A stretch of DNA of 64,000 bases from Leptospiraceae bacterium. Its GTDB lineage: Bacteria > Spirochaetota > Leptospiria > Leptospirales > Leptonemataceae. The DNA lies in assembly GCA_025059995.1 (NCBI GenBank), contig JANXCF010000008.1:1-64000 (forward strand), written 5' to 3'. The position numbers were made by a program, and so were the translations under genes. Below are positions 1 through 9,800 of the stretch, piece after piece (within the stretch, counting starts at the first letter, position 1; every line of letters begins with the position of its first letter). The notes beneath the pieces were generated by a model. It was not told the origin of the DNA, searched no databases, and saw only the letters and a list, made by a program, of their open reading frames with translations.

Positions 1-535
1 ATATTCCTCTTTGGTAAGGATCATTGATAGGAAGCCCACTATTCATTAGCCATCGAACTTTCCATGACAAAAACAAAGGATCCAAATCCTCATCCACAAA
101 CAAATAAGCATAATTATGATATTTTTTTAATGTAGGGCTTTCTGATCTTCCTATCAGGATTTCTTCTAACTGCTCTTTTGTATAACGACTTGCTACCGTA
201 GATAAATCGGGTCCTATCCTTTGCATCCCTATGGGGAAAGGAGCAAAAAAGAGAAATTCATTTGGCTCAATTGAAGGATCGTAGCCATACTTTTCGAAAT
301 CTATATATCTTTTGATTTCTGAAGTTTGAGTTCTTACATTCAAAGTATGGCAATATTGACAACCCTCTTGGTAGTATATTTCTGAACCCTTTAATACTAA
401 TGGGTTTTCAGGTATTTGCGTAAAAGAATGTTTTCCATGCAAATCGACCTCAAAAGAAAAGTAAACAGTTATAGCATAACCTATAACTAAAATTAAAACT
501 ATGGTGAAAAATAATCTTATGGGTTGCTGTATCAT
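1..535 (-). CDS. CcoO-like monohaem cytochrome c (cbb3 subunit II homologue), partial at window edge
   Basis: The product begins with one membrane anchor and then has a haem c site CQYCH. This is followed by an R-x-G-P-D-L stretch and a late V-R-W-L...G-L-P segment that match the order of motifs in CcoO, the monohaem subunit of cbb3 oxidases. The usual distal-ligand segment (S-x-M-P-G-Y) reads S-P-T-L-K-K-Y-H-N-Y here, so the methionine is replaced and a histidine lies nearby. I chose the ATG at 535 because AGGAG (542-546) sits six bases upstream. An in-frame ATG at 541 directly abuts that AGGAG. The gene follows the CcoN-like gene, and the AGGAG overlaps that gene's stop codon. The C-terminus lies outside the window. 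The family call is good; the function is uncertain. Confidence 0.75.
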   Translation of the reverse strand, partial: MIQQPIRLFFTIVLILVIGYAITVYFSFEVDLHGKHSFTQIPENPLVLKGSEIYYQEGCQYCHTLNVRTQTSEIKRYIDFEKYGYDPSIEPNEFLFFAPFPIGMQRIGPDLSTVASRYTKEQLEEILIGRSESPTLKKYHNYAYLFVDEDLDPLFLSWKVRWLMNSGLPINDPYQRGI

Positions 536-544
536 ATTCATCTC

Positions 545-1888
545 CTATGCCGTTTTTTCTGTCAGAAATTCTTTCGTTTTGAATGCTATAGGAACTAATA
601 AGAATGCTATAATCAAATAAACTATATCAAGTATGATTTTTACATAGTGAACAAAACTGGTTTTCGATAATATAACTTCCCAGCTATTATTCACGATATT
701 GCCGTCCTTCATTTCATAAATTGCGAATGATTGTAAGATACTTTCTAAACCAAATAATAACATTATGATAATAAATATAGCTAAGAATGTGTTTGATAGA
801 TAAGGATGAATGGGTTCTTTTAATTGATGTTTTTGATAGGCAGTATATAAGAAGTAAAGTGGCATCAATAAATATAGAACTTTATTTGGAAGAATCAAAA
901 CATCAATACTTGTATATTGAATATACCTATAAATGATTGGTAAACTTAAAATTGTATTGACTAAGAAAAAGATGCTCAACGCTATTCCAAAAACAGGAAT
1001 AGTAATATAATGCTCTTTTTTGGTTTGGTAATATAAATTATGTAAATAATACATAAACCCTAAGAAAAGTAGATTGATTACAGAATATACATAATTTCCA
1101 ATCCATGTCCAAAAATTTTGGTAAGGAGAGTTCCCTAAACCAACGCCACCCGAAATAGAAACTAAAACGGCAATCATGATAAAGAAAGAAGAGAAGTTTA
1201 TACCTTCATCATCGATTTGATTATAATTTTTAATCACTGAATAGAAAATACTAATTAATGGCATTCCAACGAAAAATACCAATACTCCCGTTGTATAAAA
1301 ACCTTGTGAGATTGCATCTTGGAAACCAGATGTGGGTGGAACAATTGTGATGTATGAGTTGGGAAAACCAAAATTTCCTAAAAAAAAGGTTGCCATCATA
1401 CCTGCTAAGGTGAAGATAATTAACTGAAAAATGCCATTCACTTTTCCATAAGTTTTAACATGGACTAATGTCAAGACAACAGCAATTGTGAAAACAAGCA
1501 TAAACAAGTTATCAGTAATAAAATTCATTTCACCATAAATCCTACCATCATTTCTTCCCAACATGATTGTTAGTAATCCAAACACTAAAGATAGCTGATG
1601 GACATAAAAAGAGATATTTCCAACTATTGTTGGTTTTATTTGGTCGATGGGTAGTTTATCAAGTTCATCATACAACATAGATAGAAAAAAAGAAAGTATG
1701 CTCCCAAAGATTACGATGATCAAGAAAATTGGGGTTAATTTTCCATAACCAATCACTTCACTGGATGAAAACAAACCAAACTGTAATTGTAAGCTACCAA
1801 CAAAACTTATAAATATTGCCAAGATAAACCAAATAATCCCTGCGTTTTTGTAATATTCAGATGTAGTTTTATATCCTCTCTTTTCCAT
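545..1888 (-). CDS. CcoN-like haem-copper oxidase subunit I homologue lacking metal ligands
   Basis: A 447-aa polytopic membrane protein with about 12 hydrophobic segments. Segments align with CcoN, the catalytic subunit of cbb3 oxidases. Y48-G-K-L-T-P-I-F55 corresponds to the F-G-R-L-R-P-L-H motif, with Phe55 in place of the low-spin haem His. Q190-D-A-I-S-Q with F197-Y-T-T200 corresponds to Q-D-A-x-x-Q-W-W-Y-G-H, with Thr200 in place of a CuB His. Residues 244-252 (S-I-S-G-G-V-G-L-G) replace the Y-I-W-A-G-P-H-H segment. No histidine occurs where the helix-10 haem ligands should be (around L-I-L-P-N-K). The protein therefore should not bind haem b, haem b3 or CuB. It starts 4 nt after the stop of the diheme cytochrome gene and precedes the CcoO-like gene. 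A structural or scaffold role is inference. Confidence 0.75.
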   Translation of the reverse strand: MEKRGYKTTSEYYKNAGIIWFILAIFISFVGSLQLQFGLFSSSEVIGYGKLTPIFLIIVIFGSILSFFLSMLYDELDKLPIDQIKPTIVGNISFYVHQLSLVFGLLTIMLGRNDGRIYGEMNFITDNLFMLVFTIAVVLTLVHVKTYGKVNGIFQLIIFTLAGMMATFFLGNFGFPNSYITIVPPTSGFQDAISQGFYTTGVLVFFVGMPLISIFYSVIKNYNQIDDEGINFSSFFIMIAVLVSISGGVGLGNSPYQNFWTWIGNYVYSVINLLFLGFMYYLHNLYYQTKKEHYITIPVFGIALSIFFLVNTILSLPIIYRYIQYTSIDVLILPNKVLYLLMPLYFLYTAYQKHQLKEPIHPYLSNTFLAIFIIIMLLFGLESILQSFAIYEMKDGNIVNNSWEVILSKTSFVHYVKIILDIVYLIIAFLLVPIAFKTKEFLTEKTA

Positions 1889-1892
1889 AACT

Positions 1893-2795
1893 TTACTCCA
1901 CGATTGCTTTAATGTATTGAATTAGGGTTGTCCATTGTTCATCTGTAAATGAATAATTTTGATGAGCTTTTTGGATATTTTCTTTTGAGATAGCGGTGTT
2001 TTTTAGGTCAGGTATCCCTACATATGCGGCTTTTCTTCGTGCTATATCCTTAATAGGTTCATACCTTGATTTATCTAAAAGTCCGATATGACTTGAACCT
2101 TGTATTCCTTCTCCACCAACTCCATGACAACTTTGACAATTATTTTGATATAGAACATAACCATCGAAATAATCCTCTCTTGCTTTTGAAATTTTTTCTG
2201 CTCTTTTAGCGTCCAAAGTTGATATACTGATGTCTTTTGCCACTGTGTAATTCGTTTTTTGGATTGTTTTTTCTAAATCTGGTGATGGTGTCCTTTCAGA
2301 TGCCGGGGTATTCTCTCCAAAATACCATTTACGATTTTCTTTATAAATTTCTTTTACTTGCTTCATATCTCTTGCTACTGCTTCCTGCCATTGTTTTTTT
2401 ATTTCTAAATCTTTTGGTTCTTTTCCTAAAGAGTACAAAAAGTTTGCTAATCCCCATTTAGCTTTATCTGTGAGATAATAGTAAGCATGATAATTATAGC
2501 CATCTTTTATTGTGTTATTAGTTCCAACAGAGATGGCTTTGAAGTAACTTAGTGGTGTTTTTTCTGGAGTTAGCTCAGCTGTGAAATCTGGAACTTTTAC
2601 ATCTAAGTCTCGTGCTTCTGGTCCATTTCCTTTATAGTCTACCCCATGGCAGTTTTTACAATTCATTTCCGTTGAAGCATAGACAATAGATCCATAATTG
2701 ATAGAATCTGGTGTTGCTTCATATACTTCAGGTTCTTTTTTACAATAAAGCATCAATGTGATTATGGATAATAAGAAAATATATAAACGTATCAT
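1893..2795 (-). CDS. Diheme c-type cytochrome lipoprotein with histidines at the distal-ligand positions
   Basis: A 300-aa protein with a lipoprotein signal peptide (lipobox L-M-L-Y-C18) and two haem c sites, C46-K-N-C-H50 and C220-Q-S-C-H224. It has two class I-like cytochrome domains joined by a charged linker of about 90 residues. The usual distal Met is absent: there is no Met between residues 45 and 143 or after residue 144. The equivalent places carry H103 (N-Y-H-A-Y-Y-Y-L-T-D) and H278 (A-H-Q-N-Y-S-F-T-D), each just before the W-containing last helix. Bis-histidine ligation and a low redox potential are therefore likely (inference). It lies between actF and the CcoN-like gene, in the place where a CcoP or electron-transfer cytochrome would be expected. 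It is probably anchored on the periplasmic side. Confidence 0.8.
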   Translation of the reverse strand: MIRLYIFLLSIITLMLYCKKEPEVYEATPDSINYGSIVYASTEMNCKNCHGVDYKGNGPEARDLDVKVPDFTAELTPEKTPLSYFKAISVGTNNTIKDGYNYHAYYYLTDKAKWGLANFLYSLGKEPKDLEIKKQWQEAVARDMKQVKEIYKENRKWYFGENTPASERTPSPDLEKTIQKTNYTVAKDISISTLDAKRAEKISKAREDYFDGYVLYQNNCQSCHGVGGEGIQGSSHIGLLDKSRYEPIKDIARRKAAYVGIPDLKNTAISKENIQKAHQNYSFTDEQWTTLIQYIKAIVE

Positions 2796-2818
2796 ATATT
2801 CCCTCTTATATTATTTGA

Positions 2819-4069
2819 TTAATGATGTCCATGCAAACATTCTTCTAATCGTGGATCATTGATGGGTATGAGCTTACTTTTTGTAAGAGCATACCCAATA
2901 ACTAAAATATACAAACCAGTGAATAATAGCAGCGATCCGATTTCCTGCCAGGAAATCATGACAAAATGACCATGATCTAATGTTGGATATAATACCCAAT
3001 ACATATCCCAAATTTGACCAAATAGCACTAACCCAGAAACCGCAGCCAACCATCCAAAATTTCTCTTTGAATCTCTTCTGATTAACAAAAAGAAGGGCAG
3101 TACGAATCGAATAAAAATTAAAGATAGTGATACCAAAGCCCAAGGGTTGTGGCTCATATCGTCGTTATAGATTCTGGTATTGTAAAAGATGGTTTCTTCA
3201 GGGATATGCCCATACCAAATCAACAAGAATTGAGAAGCTATACCAATATACGCCCAAAAAATGGAAGAACCCCAAATGTACTTTCCAACGTCATGAATGT
3301 GGTTTTCTGTTAGTGTATCTCCATAGTAGCCAGCCTTCTTCAAAAAGTAAACCCATATTGCCATTGCAGAAAAACTACTCAATAAAACTCCTGCAAAGAT
3401 ATACACAGCCCAGATGGTAGAAAACCAGTGGGGTTCAATACTCATGCTTAAATCCCAAGAAGTTGTCGATATGGTTAATCCAAAAACGACGGCAAAACCA
3501 GCTGATATTTTCGCTAAGGTAGGAGTATGTTCGAATTTTCCGTCATGATCTTGTTGAACCGAGAGCTTCCAAAGATACCAACCAAATATGATCCAAATGA
3601 TAAAAACAACAATGTTTCTTCCAATAAAAAAAGGAACATTGAGCCAAGGGGATTTATGCTTAACGAGTTTGTCGGTTTCTGGAGCATGAACCCAGTGATG
3701 AAATACTTGATCAATACCTAATCCCAAAATCAAAATGAGAAACACCAGCATGACGGGCATGAACCAAAAGTGGGTCTCAGCCAATCTTCTTATTGTTACG
3801 CTCCAAGCAGCACCCGATAAATGATGAACTGAAACAAAAAAGATGGATCCCAACGTGATTGGAAGAAATACCAAAAACGCTAAGTGTAATGAATAGAAAA
3901 GCCTGGGATTTCCATGATGATCTCCACCATGATGATGAGCAGAATGCCATGGAAAAATAATTTGCAATATCGTTAAGAACAAACCAATTAAAAATAAACC
4001 TAATGCAATGTTGCGTAGTTTTGATGAGAAATGAAATTCGATATTAGAATTTTTTTCAACTCCTGCCAT
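2819..4069 (-). CDS. actF: Alternative Complex III subunit ActF (quinol:cytochrome c oxidoreductase membrane subunit)
   Basis: A 416-aa polytopic membrane protein with about ten transmembrane segments, matching the ActF subunit (NrfD-related) that with ActC forms the quinol-side membrane core of ACIII. The N-terminal region has a His-rich periplasmic or loop segment (H-S-A-H-H-H-G-G-D-H-H). Conserved-looking patches include a W-D-L-S-M-S-I-E-P-H-W stretch near the middle. It is the last act gene of the cluster, starting 9 bp after the actE stop, and is followed by the cbb3-like module. ACIII transfers electrons from menaquinol or ubiquinol to a cytochrome or directly to an oxidase. The identification rests on the gene order actABCDEF and sequence character, and is strong. 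Confidence 0.92.
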   Translation of the reverse strand: MAGVEKNSNIEFHFSSKLRNIALGLFLIGLFLTILQIIFPWHSAHHHGGDHHGNPRLFYSLHLAFLVFLPITLGSIFFVSVHHLSGAAWSVTIRRLAETHFWFMPVMLVFLILILGLGIDQVFHHWVHAPETDKLVKHKSPWLNVPFFIGRNIVVFIIWIIFGWYLWKLSVQQDHDGKFEHTPTLAKISAGFAVVFGLTISTTSWDLSMSIEPHWFSTIWAVYIFAGVLLSSFSAMAIWVYFLKKAGYYGDTLTENHIHDVGKYIWGSSIFWAYIGIASQFLLIWYGHIPEETIFYNTRIYNDDMSHNPWALVSLSLIFIRFVLPFFLLIRRDSKRNFGWLAAVSGLVLFGQIWDMYWVLYPTLDHGHFVMISWQEIGSLLLFTGLYILVIGYALTKSKLIPINDPRLEECLHGHH

Positions 4070-4078
4070 TTGACACCT

Positions 4079-4693
4079 CTACTTTGCGTTTTGTTGTAAT
4101 AATCTGATATAATGTATGATTGCCCATCGATCCTCAGGTAAAATTTGAGCTGCGTAAGCCTTCATTCTTGCTCTTCCTACAGTTATGATGTGATAAAACC
4201 TACCATCTTCCCAATCTAAAACATTTGATTTATCACCCGCAAGTGCTGGGATGTTTGCCAATCTTGGAGAAAGTGGTCCATCACCTAAGCCTGTAGCTCC
4301 ATGGCAAACGGCACAGTAGACGTTATATTGTTTTTGTCCTCGTTCTAATACCTGTTTTGTAGGTTTTAAAGGGTTCTTTAGTTCCTTTGCTGGTGTATCA
4401 AAGTCATTTGGATCATATAGATAAGGCATATAGTTTCTTGGGACCGTCCCTTCGGGTGGCACCCTCATGGTAGAACCAAATCCTGATTGGCTTTCGATGT
4501 TATCACTACCTTTGAGTTTAGCACTATAATAACTAACCAAATAAGTTGTAACGTCCTCTTCTTGGGACTCAACTGCATAGTTATCATGTAAATCCAAAAA
4601 CCAATGCAAACCTGATTTGTTTCCTGCGTAATTACAACTCCACAAAACTGGTAAAACAGCAAATAAAGTTAGATATTTCATTACAGCTTTCAT
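4079..4693 (-). CDS. actE: Alternative Complex III monohaem cytochrome c lipoprotein ActE
   Basis: A 204-aa lipoprotein with signal peptide and lipobox (V-L-W-S-C). It carries one haem site, C-A-V-C-H-G, followed by G-x-G-D-G-P-L and a distal Met in G-R-A-R-M-K-A-Y, so it keeps the normal His/Met ligation, unlike the cytochromes encoded just downstream. ActE hands electrons from the iron-sulfur/pentahaem part of ACIII to the terminal acceptor. The ATG at 4693 overlaps the actD stop codon (ATGA), which indicates translational coupling. An internal ATG at 4681 would also give a complete signal peptide. Confidence 0.92.
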   Translation of the reverse strand: MKAVMKYLTLFAVLPVLWSCNYAGNKSGLHWFLDLHDNYAVESQEEDVTTYLVSYYSAKLKGSDNIESQSGFGSTMRVPPEGTVPRNYMPYLYDPNDFDTPAKELKNPLKPTKQVLERGQKQYNVYCAVCHGATGLGDGPLSPRLANIPALAGDKSNVLDWEDGRFYHIITVGRARMKAYAAQILPEDRWAIIHYIRLLQQNAK

Positions 4694-5391
4694 TTTTCAC
4701 CTACCTTTTTGATTTCTTCTGCGCCGAGTTCTTGAAAAAGAGCTCTTATTTGATCTTCATTATAGTTTTTAGAACTACCTGATATCCACAAAACAAACTT
4801 ATCATCAGTTATTCGTTCATCTAAAGGAATTCTACTTGGCTTGGGCATTCTGGATAAAATCATCAAGGTTATCACCGTGCTCAAGCCAGCAAACAAAACT
4901 GTTAATTCGAAGGATATAGGTATCATGGCTGGCCAACTGAATGTAGGTTTACCACCATAATTTAGAGGATAAGAATTCAAGTTGGGGTAAGCATCGATTG
5001 CTCGAGTGAAGGTGTAGGGAATTATGTTTTCGTGAGATATGGTTTGTACAAACACTGCTAGAATAAAACCCGTTAACCCTCCAAAAAATGTTACGTAGGG
5101 CAATTTTGACCTTTGATAACCCATTGCATACTCTAACCCATGAATTGGGAAAGGAGAAAAACAATCAAATTGATCATATCCTCTTTCCCTAACAGCTTTT
5201 GCGGCTTTTAGGAGTCTTTCGGGAGAATGAAAAACCGCATACATCCCTGTATTGGCTTCTTCATATCGATAGACGAAAAAGCGATTAATGAAGTTATTAA
5301 AGGCTCGTGTTTGTGCTCCAAAAAAAGCATCTAAAAATTTTTCTAACTTCTCGAATATCTTTTCTATTATATCATCTCTTTTAGTGACCAT
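4690..5391 (-). CDS. actD: Alternative Complex III subunit ActD (DUF3341)
   Basis: A 233-aa protein with an extended soluble N-terminal part and two central hydrophobic helices (about residues 97-120 and 155-180), as in ActD of ACIII (DUF3341 family). The C-terminal soluble segment contains D-D-K-F-V-L-W-I, typical of the family's end domain, followed by an acidic tail. No metal site is visible, and the subunit is thought to be structural. It overlaps the end of actC by 11 bp and the start of actE by 4 bp. The N-terminal 40 residues are longer than I would expect and precede the typical Y-A-V-F-H-S-P-E-R start of the domain. Confidence 0.92.
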   Translation of the reverse strand: MVTKRDDIIEKIFEKLEKFLDAFFGAQTRAFNNFINRFFVYRYEEANTGMYAVFHSPERLLKAAKAVRERGYDQFDCFSPFPIHGLEYAMGYQRSKLPYVTFFGGLTGFILAVFVQTISHENIIPYTFTRAIDAYPNLNSYPLNYGGKPTFSWPAMIPISFELTVLFAGLSTVITLMILSRMPKPSRIPLDERITDDKFVLWISGSSKNYNEDQIRALFQELGAEEIKKVGEK

Positions 5392-6793
5392 AACCCTTTG
5401 CCTCCGGTGATTTTACTAAGGTTTTGACTTCTGCGATCGCTATGGTAGGGAAGAATCTTGCAAACAATAGGAACAAGGTGAAAAACAACCCAAAAGAACC
5501 AGCCAAAATGGCATATTCATGAATTGTCATGATATACATGTCCCAGCTTCCAGGCAAGAAATCTCTGTGTAATGAGGTAACAACAATCACATATCGCTCA
5601 AACCACATACCAATGTTGACAAAAATGGAAATGATCCACAAGGCTACAGGATTGGTTCGGATTTTCTTGAACCAGAATAATTGGGGTGTGATAACGTTAC
5701 AAGAAACCATAATCCAGTAGGACCACCAGTAAGGACCAAATGCTCTATTAATGAAAGTAAAAGCTTCGAATTTACTTCCTGAATACCATGCCACGAAAAA
5801 CTCAGTAGCATAAGCAATCCCCACTAAAGAACCCGTCAACATTGTGACCTTTGCCATGTTCTCCAAATGCTTTTCTGTGATGTATTCTTTAAAATTGAAA
5901 ACTTCCCGCATTATTACGAGCAAAGTAAGAACCATACCAAATCCCGAAAACACAGCTCCAGCAACGAAATACGGAGGAAACACAGTTGTGTGCCATCCTG
6001 GGATTACAGAAGTTGCGAAGTCAAAAGAAACAACGGTGTGAACAGAGAAAACCAAAGGCATGGAAAGTCCCGCTAATATCATGGCTGTTGTTTCGTAATG
6101 TGCCCATGCTTTGGCACTACCTACCCATCCAAACGACAATACTGAATAGATCTTTTTTCTGATTTTGTTTACCCAGTTATCAGGTTTAATTCTATCACGA
6201 ACTGAAGCAAAATCAGGTATCAGACCCAAATACCAGAACACAAGTGATGTGATCAAGTAAGTCGAAATCGCAAAAACGTCCCAAAGTAGTGGCGAACGAA
6301 AATTTGGCCACAGAGTTCCCCGTTCATTAGGATAAGGGAAAATCCAAAATACAAACCATGGTCTTCCTAAGTGGATAAGAGGATACATCCCTGCACAAAT
6401 CACCGCAAAAATCGTCATCGCCTCAGCAGAACGATTGATTGCCATTCGCCATTGTTGTCTAAATACATACAAGATTGCGGAAATCAACGTCCCAGCGTGT
6501 CCAATCCCAATCCAGAAAACAAACGTGATAATAAAGGTTCCCCAACTCACAGGAACATTGATCCCAATGATTCCTATCCCCGTTGCAAAAAGATAAACAA
6601 TTTCAGCTAATAAAAGCAACAAGAAAGAAAAGGAAATTCCAAAGGCTATCCACCAAAGTTTTGTTGGAAAAGTATTGATGGGACGGATAATATCATCTGT
6701 GATCTGCTTGTAGCTCTTATCACCCTCCACCATGGTAGGGTGAATGTATTCTAACTGCTCTTTTGTTAAAGTGTGTGTTGTTTGATGTGCCAT
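5381..6793 (-). CDS. actC: Alternative Complex III membrane subunit ActC (NrfD-like)
   Basis: A 470-aa NrfD/PsrC-family membrane protein with about ten helices, the main quinol-interacting subunit of ACIII. Recognisable pieces include W-I-G-I-G-H-A-G-T-L-I-S-A-I-L near residue 97, L-G-R-P-W-F-V-F-W near residue 147, and the W-Y-S-G-S-K-F-E-A-F segment near residue 339. It sits between actB and actD with a 19-bp gap on the actB side and an overlap with actD. The length and order are those of a standard ACIII operon. Confidence 0.94.
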   Translation of the reverse strand: MAHQTTHTLTKEQLEYIHPTMVEGDKSYKQITDDIIRPINTFPTKLWWIAFGISFSFLLLLLAEIVYLFATGIGIIGINVPVSWGTFIITFVFWIGIGHAGTLISAILYVFRQQWRMAINRSAEAMTIFAVICAGMYPLIHLGRPWFVFWIFPYPNERGTLWPNFRSPLLWDVFAISTYLITSLVFWYLGLIPDFASVRDRIKPDNWVNKIRKKIYSVLSFGWVGSAKAWAHYETTAMILAGLSMPLVFSVHTVVSFDFATSVIPGWHTTVFPPYFVAGAVFSGFGMVLTLLVIMREVFNFKEYITEKHLENMAKVTMLTGSLVGIAYATEFFVAWYSGSKFEAFTFINRAFGPYWWSYWIMVSCNVITPQLFWFKKIRTNPVALWIISIFVNIGMWFERYVIVVTSLHRDFLPGSWDMYIMTIHEYAILAGSFGLFFTLFLLFARFFPTIAIAEVKTLVKSPEAKGYGH

Positions 6794-6812
6794 AATGATT
6801 CCTCTTTGAGTC

Positions 6813-9800
6813 TTATAATATTGGATTTCTAACTTTTGCTAAGTAAGTAATGGATGGATCTACCCCTAAGAATTCCAACACCTTATAACCTCTTCCCTTC
6901 TTGACTAATTGAGAAACTTCGGAGTTGGGATCGTTGATGTCTCCAAAGTAGATTGCATTTGTTGGGCATACTTCTTGACATGCAGTTTTAACACTTCCAT
7001 CAGGAATGCGATCAAGTCCCTTCAAACGTGCATCTTGTCTTGCTCGATTAAGTCTTTGTAGGCAGAAGTTGCATTTTTCCATGATACCTCTTTTTCGAAC
7101 GGTGACATCAGGGTTAAGAGCCAATTGCTGCGGATCTTGTAATTTTCTGATGGCACCTTCCATGTAATCCCAGTTTTCAAACCAGTTGAATCTTCGCACC
7201 TTATATGGACAGTTATTTGCACAATAACGGGTTCCGATACATCGGTTGTATACCATCACATTGATACCATCATCACTATGGGAGGTTGCAGCAACAGGAC
7301 ACACATTCTCACAAGGAGCATTCCCACATTGTTGACAAAGCATAGGTTGATGTACAACTTCAGGATTAGATTCATCACCCGAATAATATCGATCAATCCT
7401 CATCCAGTGCATTTCTCGTCCTGTATGAACTTCTTTTGGACCCACCATAGGAATATTGTTTTCAAGATTGCAACTTGTAATGCAAGCCCCACATCCAATA
7501 CACAAATTTAGATCAACCACCATATACCATCGAGTTCCTTCGTATTTCCATTCGGGCATCAAAGAAGCATTTTCTGGGAACTCAATTGCTTGTTTAGGTG
7601 CCTTCCAACCGTTCTTGTATTCAGCATAGGTGGTTTCAATTACGAGATTACGATCATACTGAGATGAAGCTTCATAAGGAGCATTCGGTAGTGTCCCGGG
7701 TGAGAAAAAGGCACGATTTTCTGTATTTCTTCCCGTTCGATATACCATTTGGGTTACAGCCAACTTCACGCGCTCTCCAGTGAGGGACACAGGAGACTCC
7801 CCATTGGGTAAAGGAGAAATACCGGTTAGTATCCATTGTCCTTCTTTAATGGAAGTGATTTTTATAGCATTTTCTCCTACATTATTTCCAACCTTACCCG
7901 CAGAAGTTCTTCCATAGCCCAATGGTATGAGCATTGCCTCGGGATGTAGACCTGGCTGTAAATAAACGGGAAGTTTCAATGTTCCTTCTTCTGTTTTGAT
8001 TTCGACTATGCTTCCTTGCTTGAGCTTGAGTTTTCTTGCCGTTTCTGGTAAAACAGCAACATAGTTCGACCAAACCACTTTTGTGATTGGATCCGGTTGT
8101 TCTTGACGATAAGCATTATTTGCCCCCGTTCCATCATATAACGAAATGTGATAGAAAAGTCCAATTCTATATCCTGTAGTATTTTTTGGTTCCTTGGGTA
8201 ATCGGTCTAGAGATGAAAGCTCAAACCTTCTTTCTTTTCCGGCTTTTCCGGGCACATCTAATTTTTTTGTTTGATAATATCCACTTTGGAGAATTCCGAT
8301 CCAGAATTTCGTAAAGCTTTCTTTCGTTAATTTAGCCCACTCATTTTTAAGGTACTCATGAAAACTATACTCACTAATCCTTGGTCCTAAAATTTGGATT
8401 AAGTAATCTTCGAAAGAAAGGGTGTCATACAAGGGTCTTATCACAGGTTGTATCACAGAACGAATTCCACTTACTAACTCCACATCACTCCAGCTCTCCA
8501 TATAGTGTGACAGAGGAAGAACTGCATCTGATGCCCAACCTGTTTCATCAATGCGATCACTAAAAGAAACCACAAAATCCGCATTTTTCAATGCTTCTTC
8601 TACTTTTATAGAAGGGGGTAGATGATAAACCAAATTCGCATTTGCTAATAGAACCACTTTGATTTTTTGATTTCGAATATCTTCAATCACTTGTAGGATT
8701 TCTTTTATGCTGCTTCCGGGTGAAATGGTCATCGGATTTTGATAATCAATGGTTTTCCCGTCATTTCCTAAGATATGGTTGATAAAGTTTACAGCTATTT
8801 GAAGGTTCAACGCATTTTGATCTTCAGCCAAGGGCGAACCCGCAATTACTATGGAACTTCCTTTGTTTTCGCTTAGTTTTGTTGCCACTTTTTTGAGAAT
8901 AGATGAAGACACACCCACCATTCCTTCTATTTTCTCAGGGATGTAGTTTTGTAAAAGAGATCGAACTTGATCATTTTTAGCAAAAGGTCCTACCATTAAT
9001 TGATTGTTTAACTCCGCTGCTATCGACAACGCTATGAGATAAGCATCTCCGGGTTTGATGGGGAAACGATGATCTGCATAGCCACCAGTGGTCGTAAACA
9101 TGGACTCAAAAACAATCAAGCTATTGTAATCTTGTTGCTTCTTGTAGTTTAAATTTCGTTTTTCTGTAAACGCTCTACTATATACTTGAGCTCCCGGGAA
9201 TGTTCCCATGAAATCATTTTCAATAGCTACTACAAGTTTCGCTTTATCAAATCGGAAGTAAGGAACAACACTCGTTCCATAAGATAACTTTTGTCCTTCT
9301 GCAATGGTTCTTAATGTTGGATCAGGACGAAACTCATAATGCTTTCCATTTGGGAATTGTTTGATAAATTCATTGATTAACTTTTTGGATGTTGGACTTT
9401 GAATCGGACCTGTTATTAATACATAATTTTCAGATTCGATTTTGGTTTGGATTTCACTGATGATTTCTTCTTTTGAAGTTTTAGACTTTCTTTTGTTTTC
9501 GATTCGCACAGCATATCGCAAACGATCAGGATCGTATAAATCCATGATATCAGCCACTTCTCGTCCAGACACACCTCCCTTTGTTAAGGGATGATCCGGA
9601 TTTCCTGCGATTTTGATGGGTCTTCCTTCTCGTGTGTGAATGATTATACCCGTTCCCTCTGGTGTTGCAGAAGCATAATAAACTTTTTCCCCTGGGGTGT
9701 ATTCTGGCGATTGAATGACAGCTGGGATGATTTGCTCTGTAGGTCTTCTACATGCAGCAGTTACCATTACAGCAGAAGCTCCCAAGAACTTCATGAAGTC

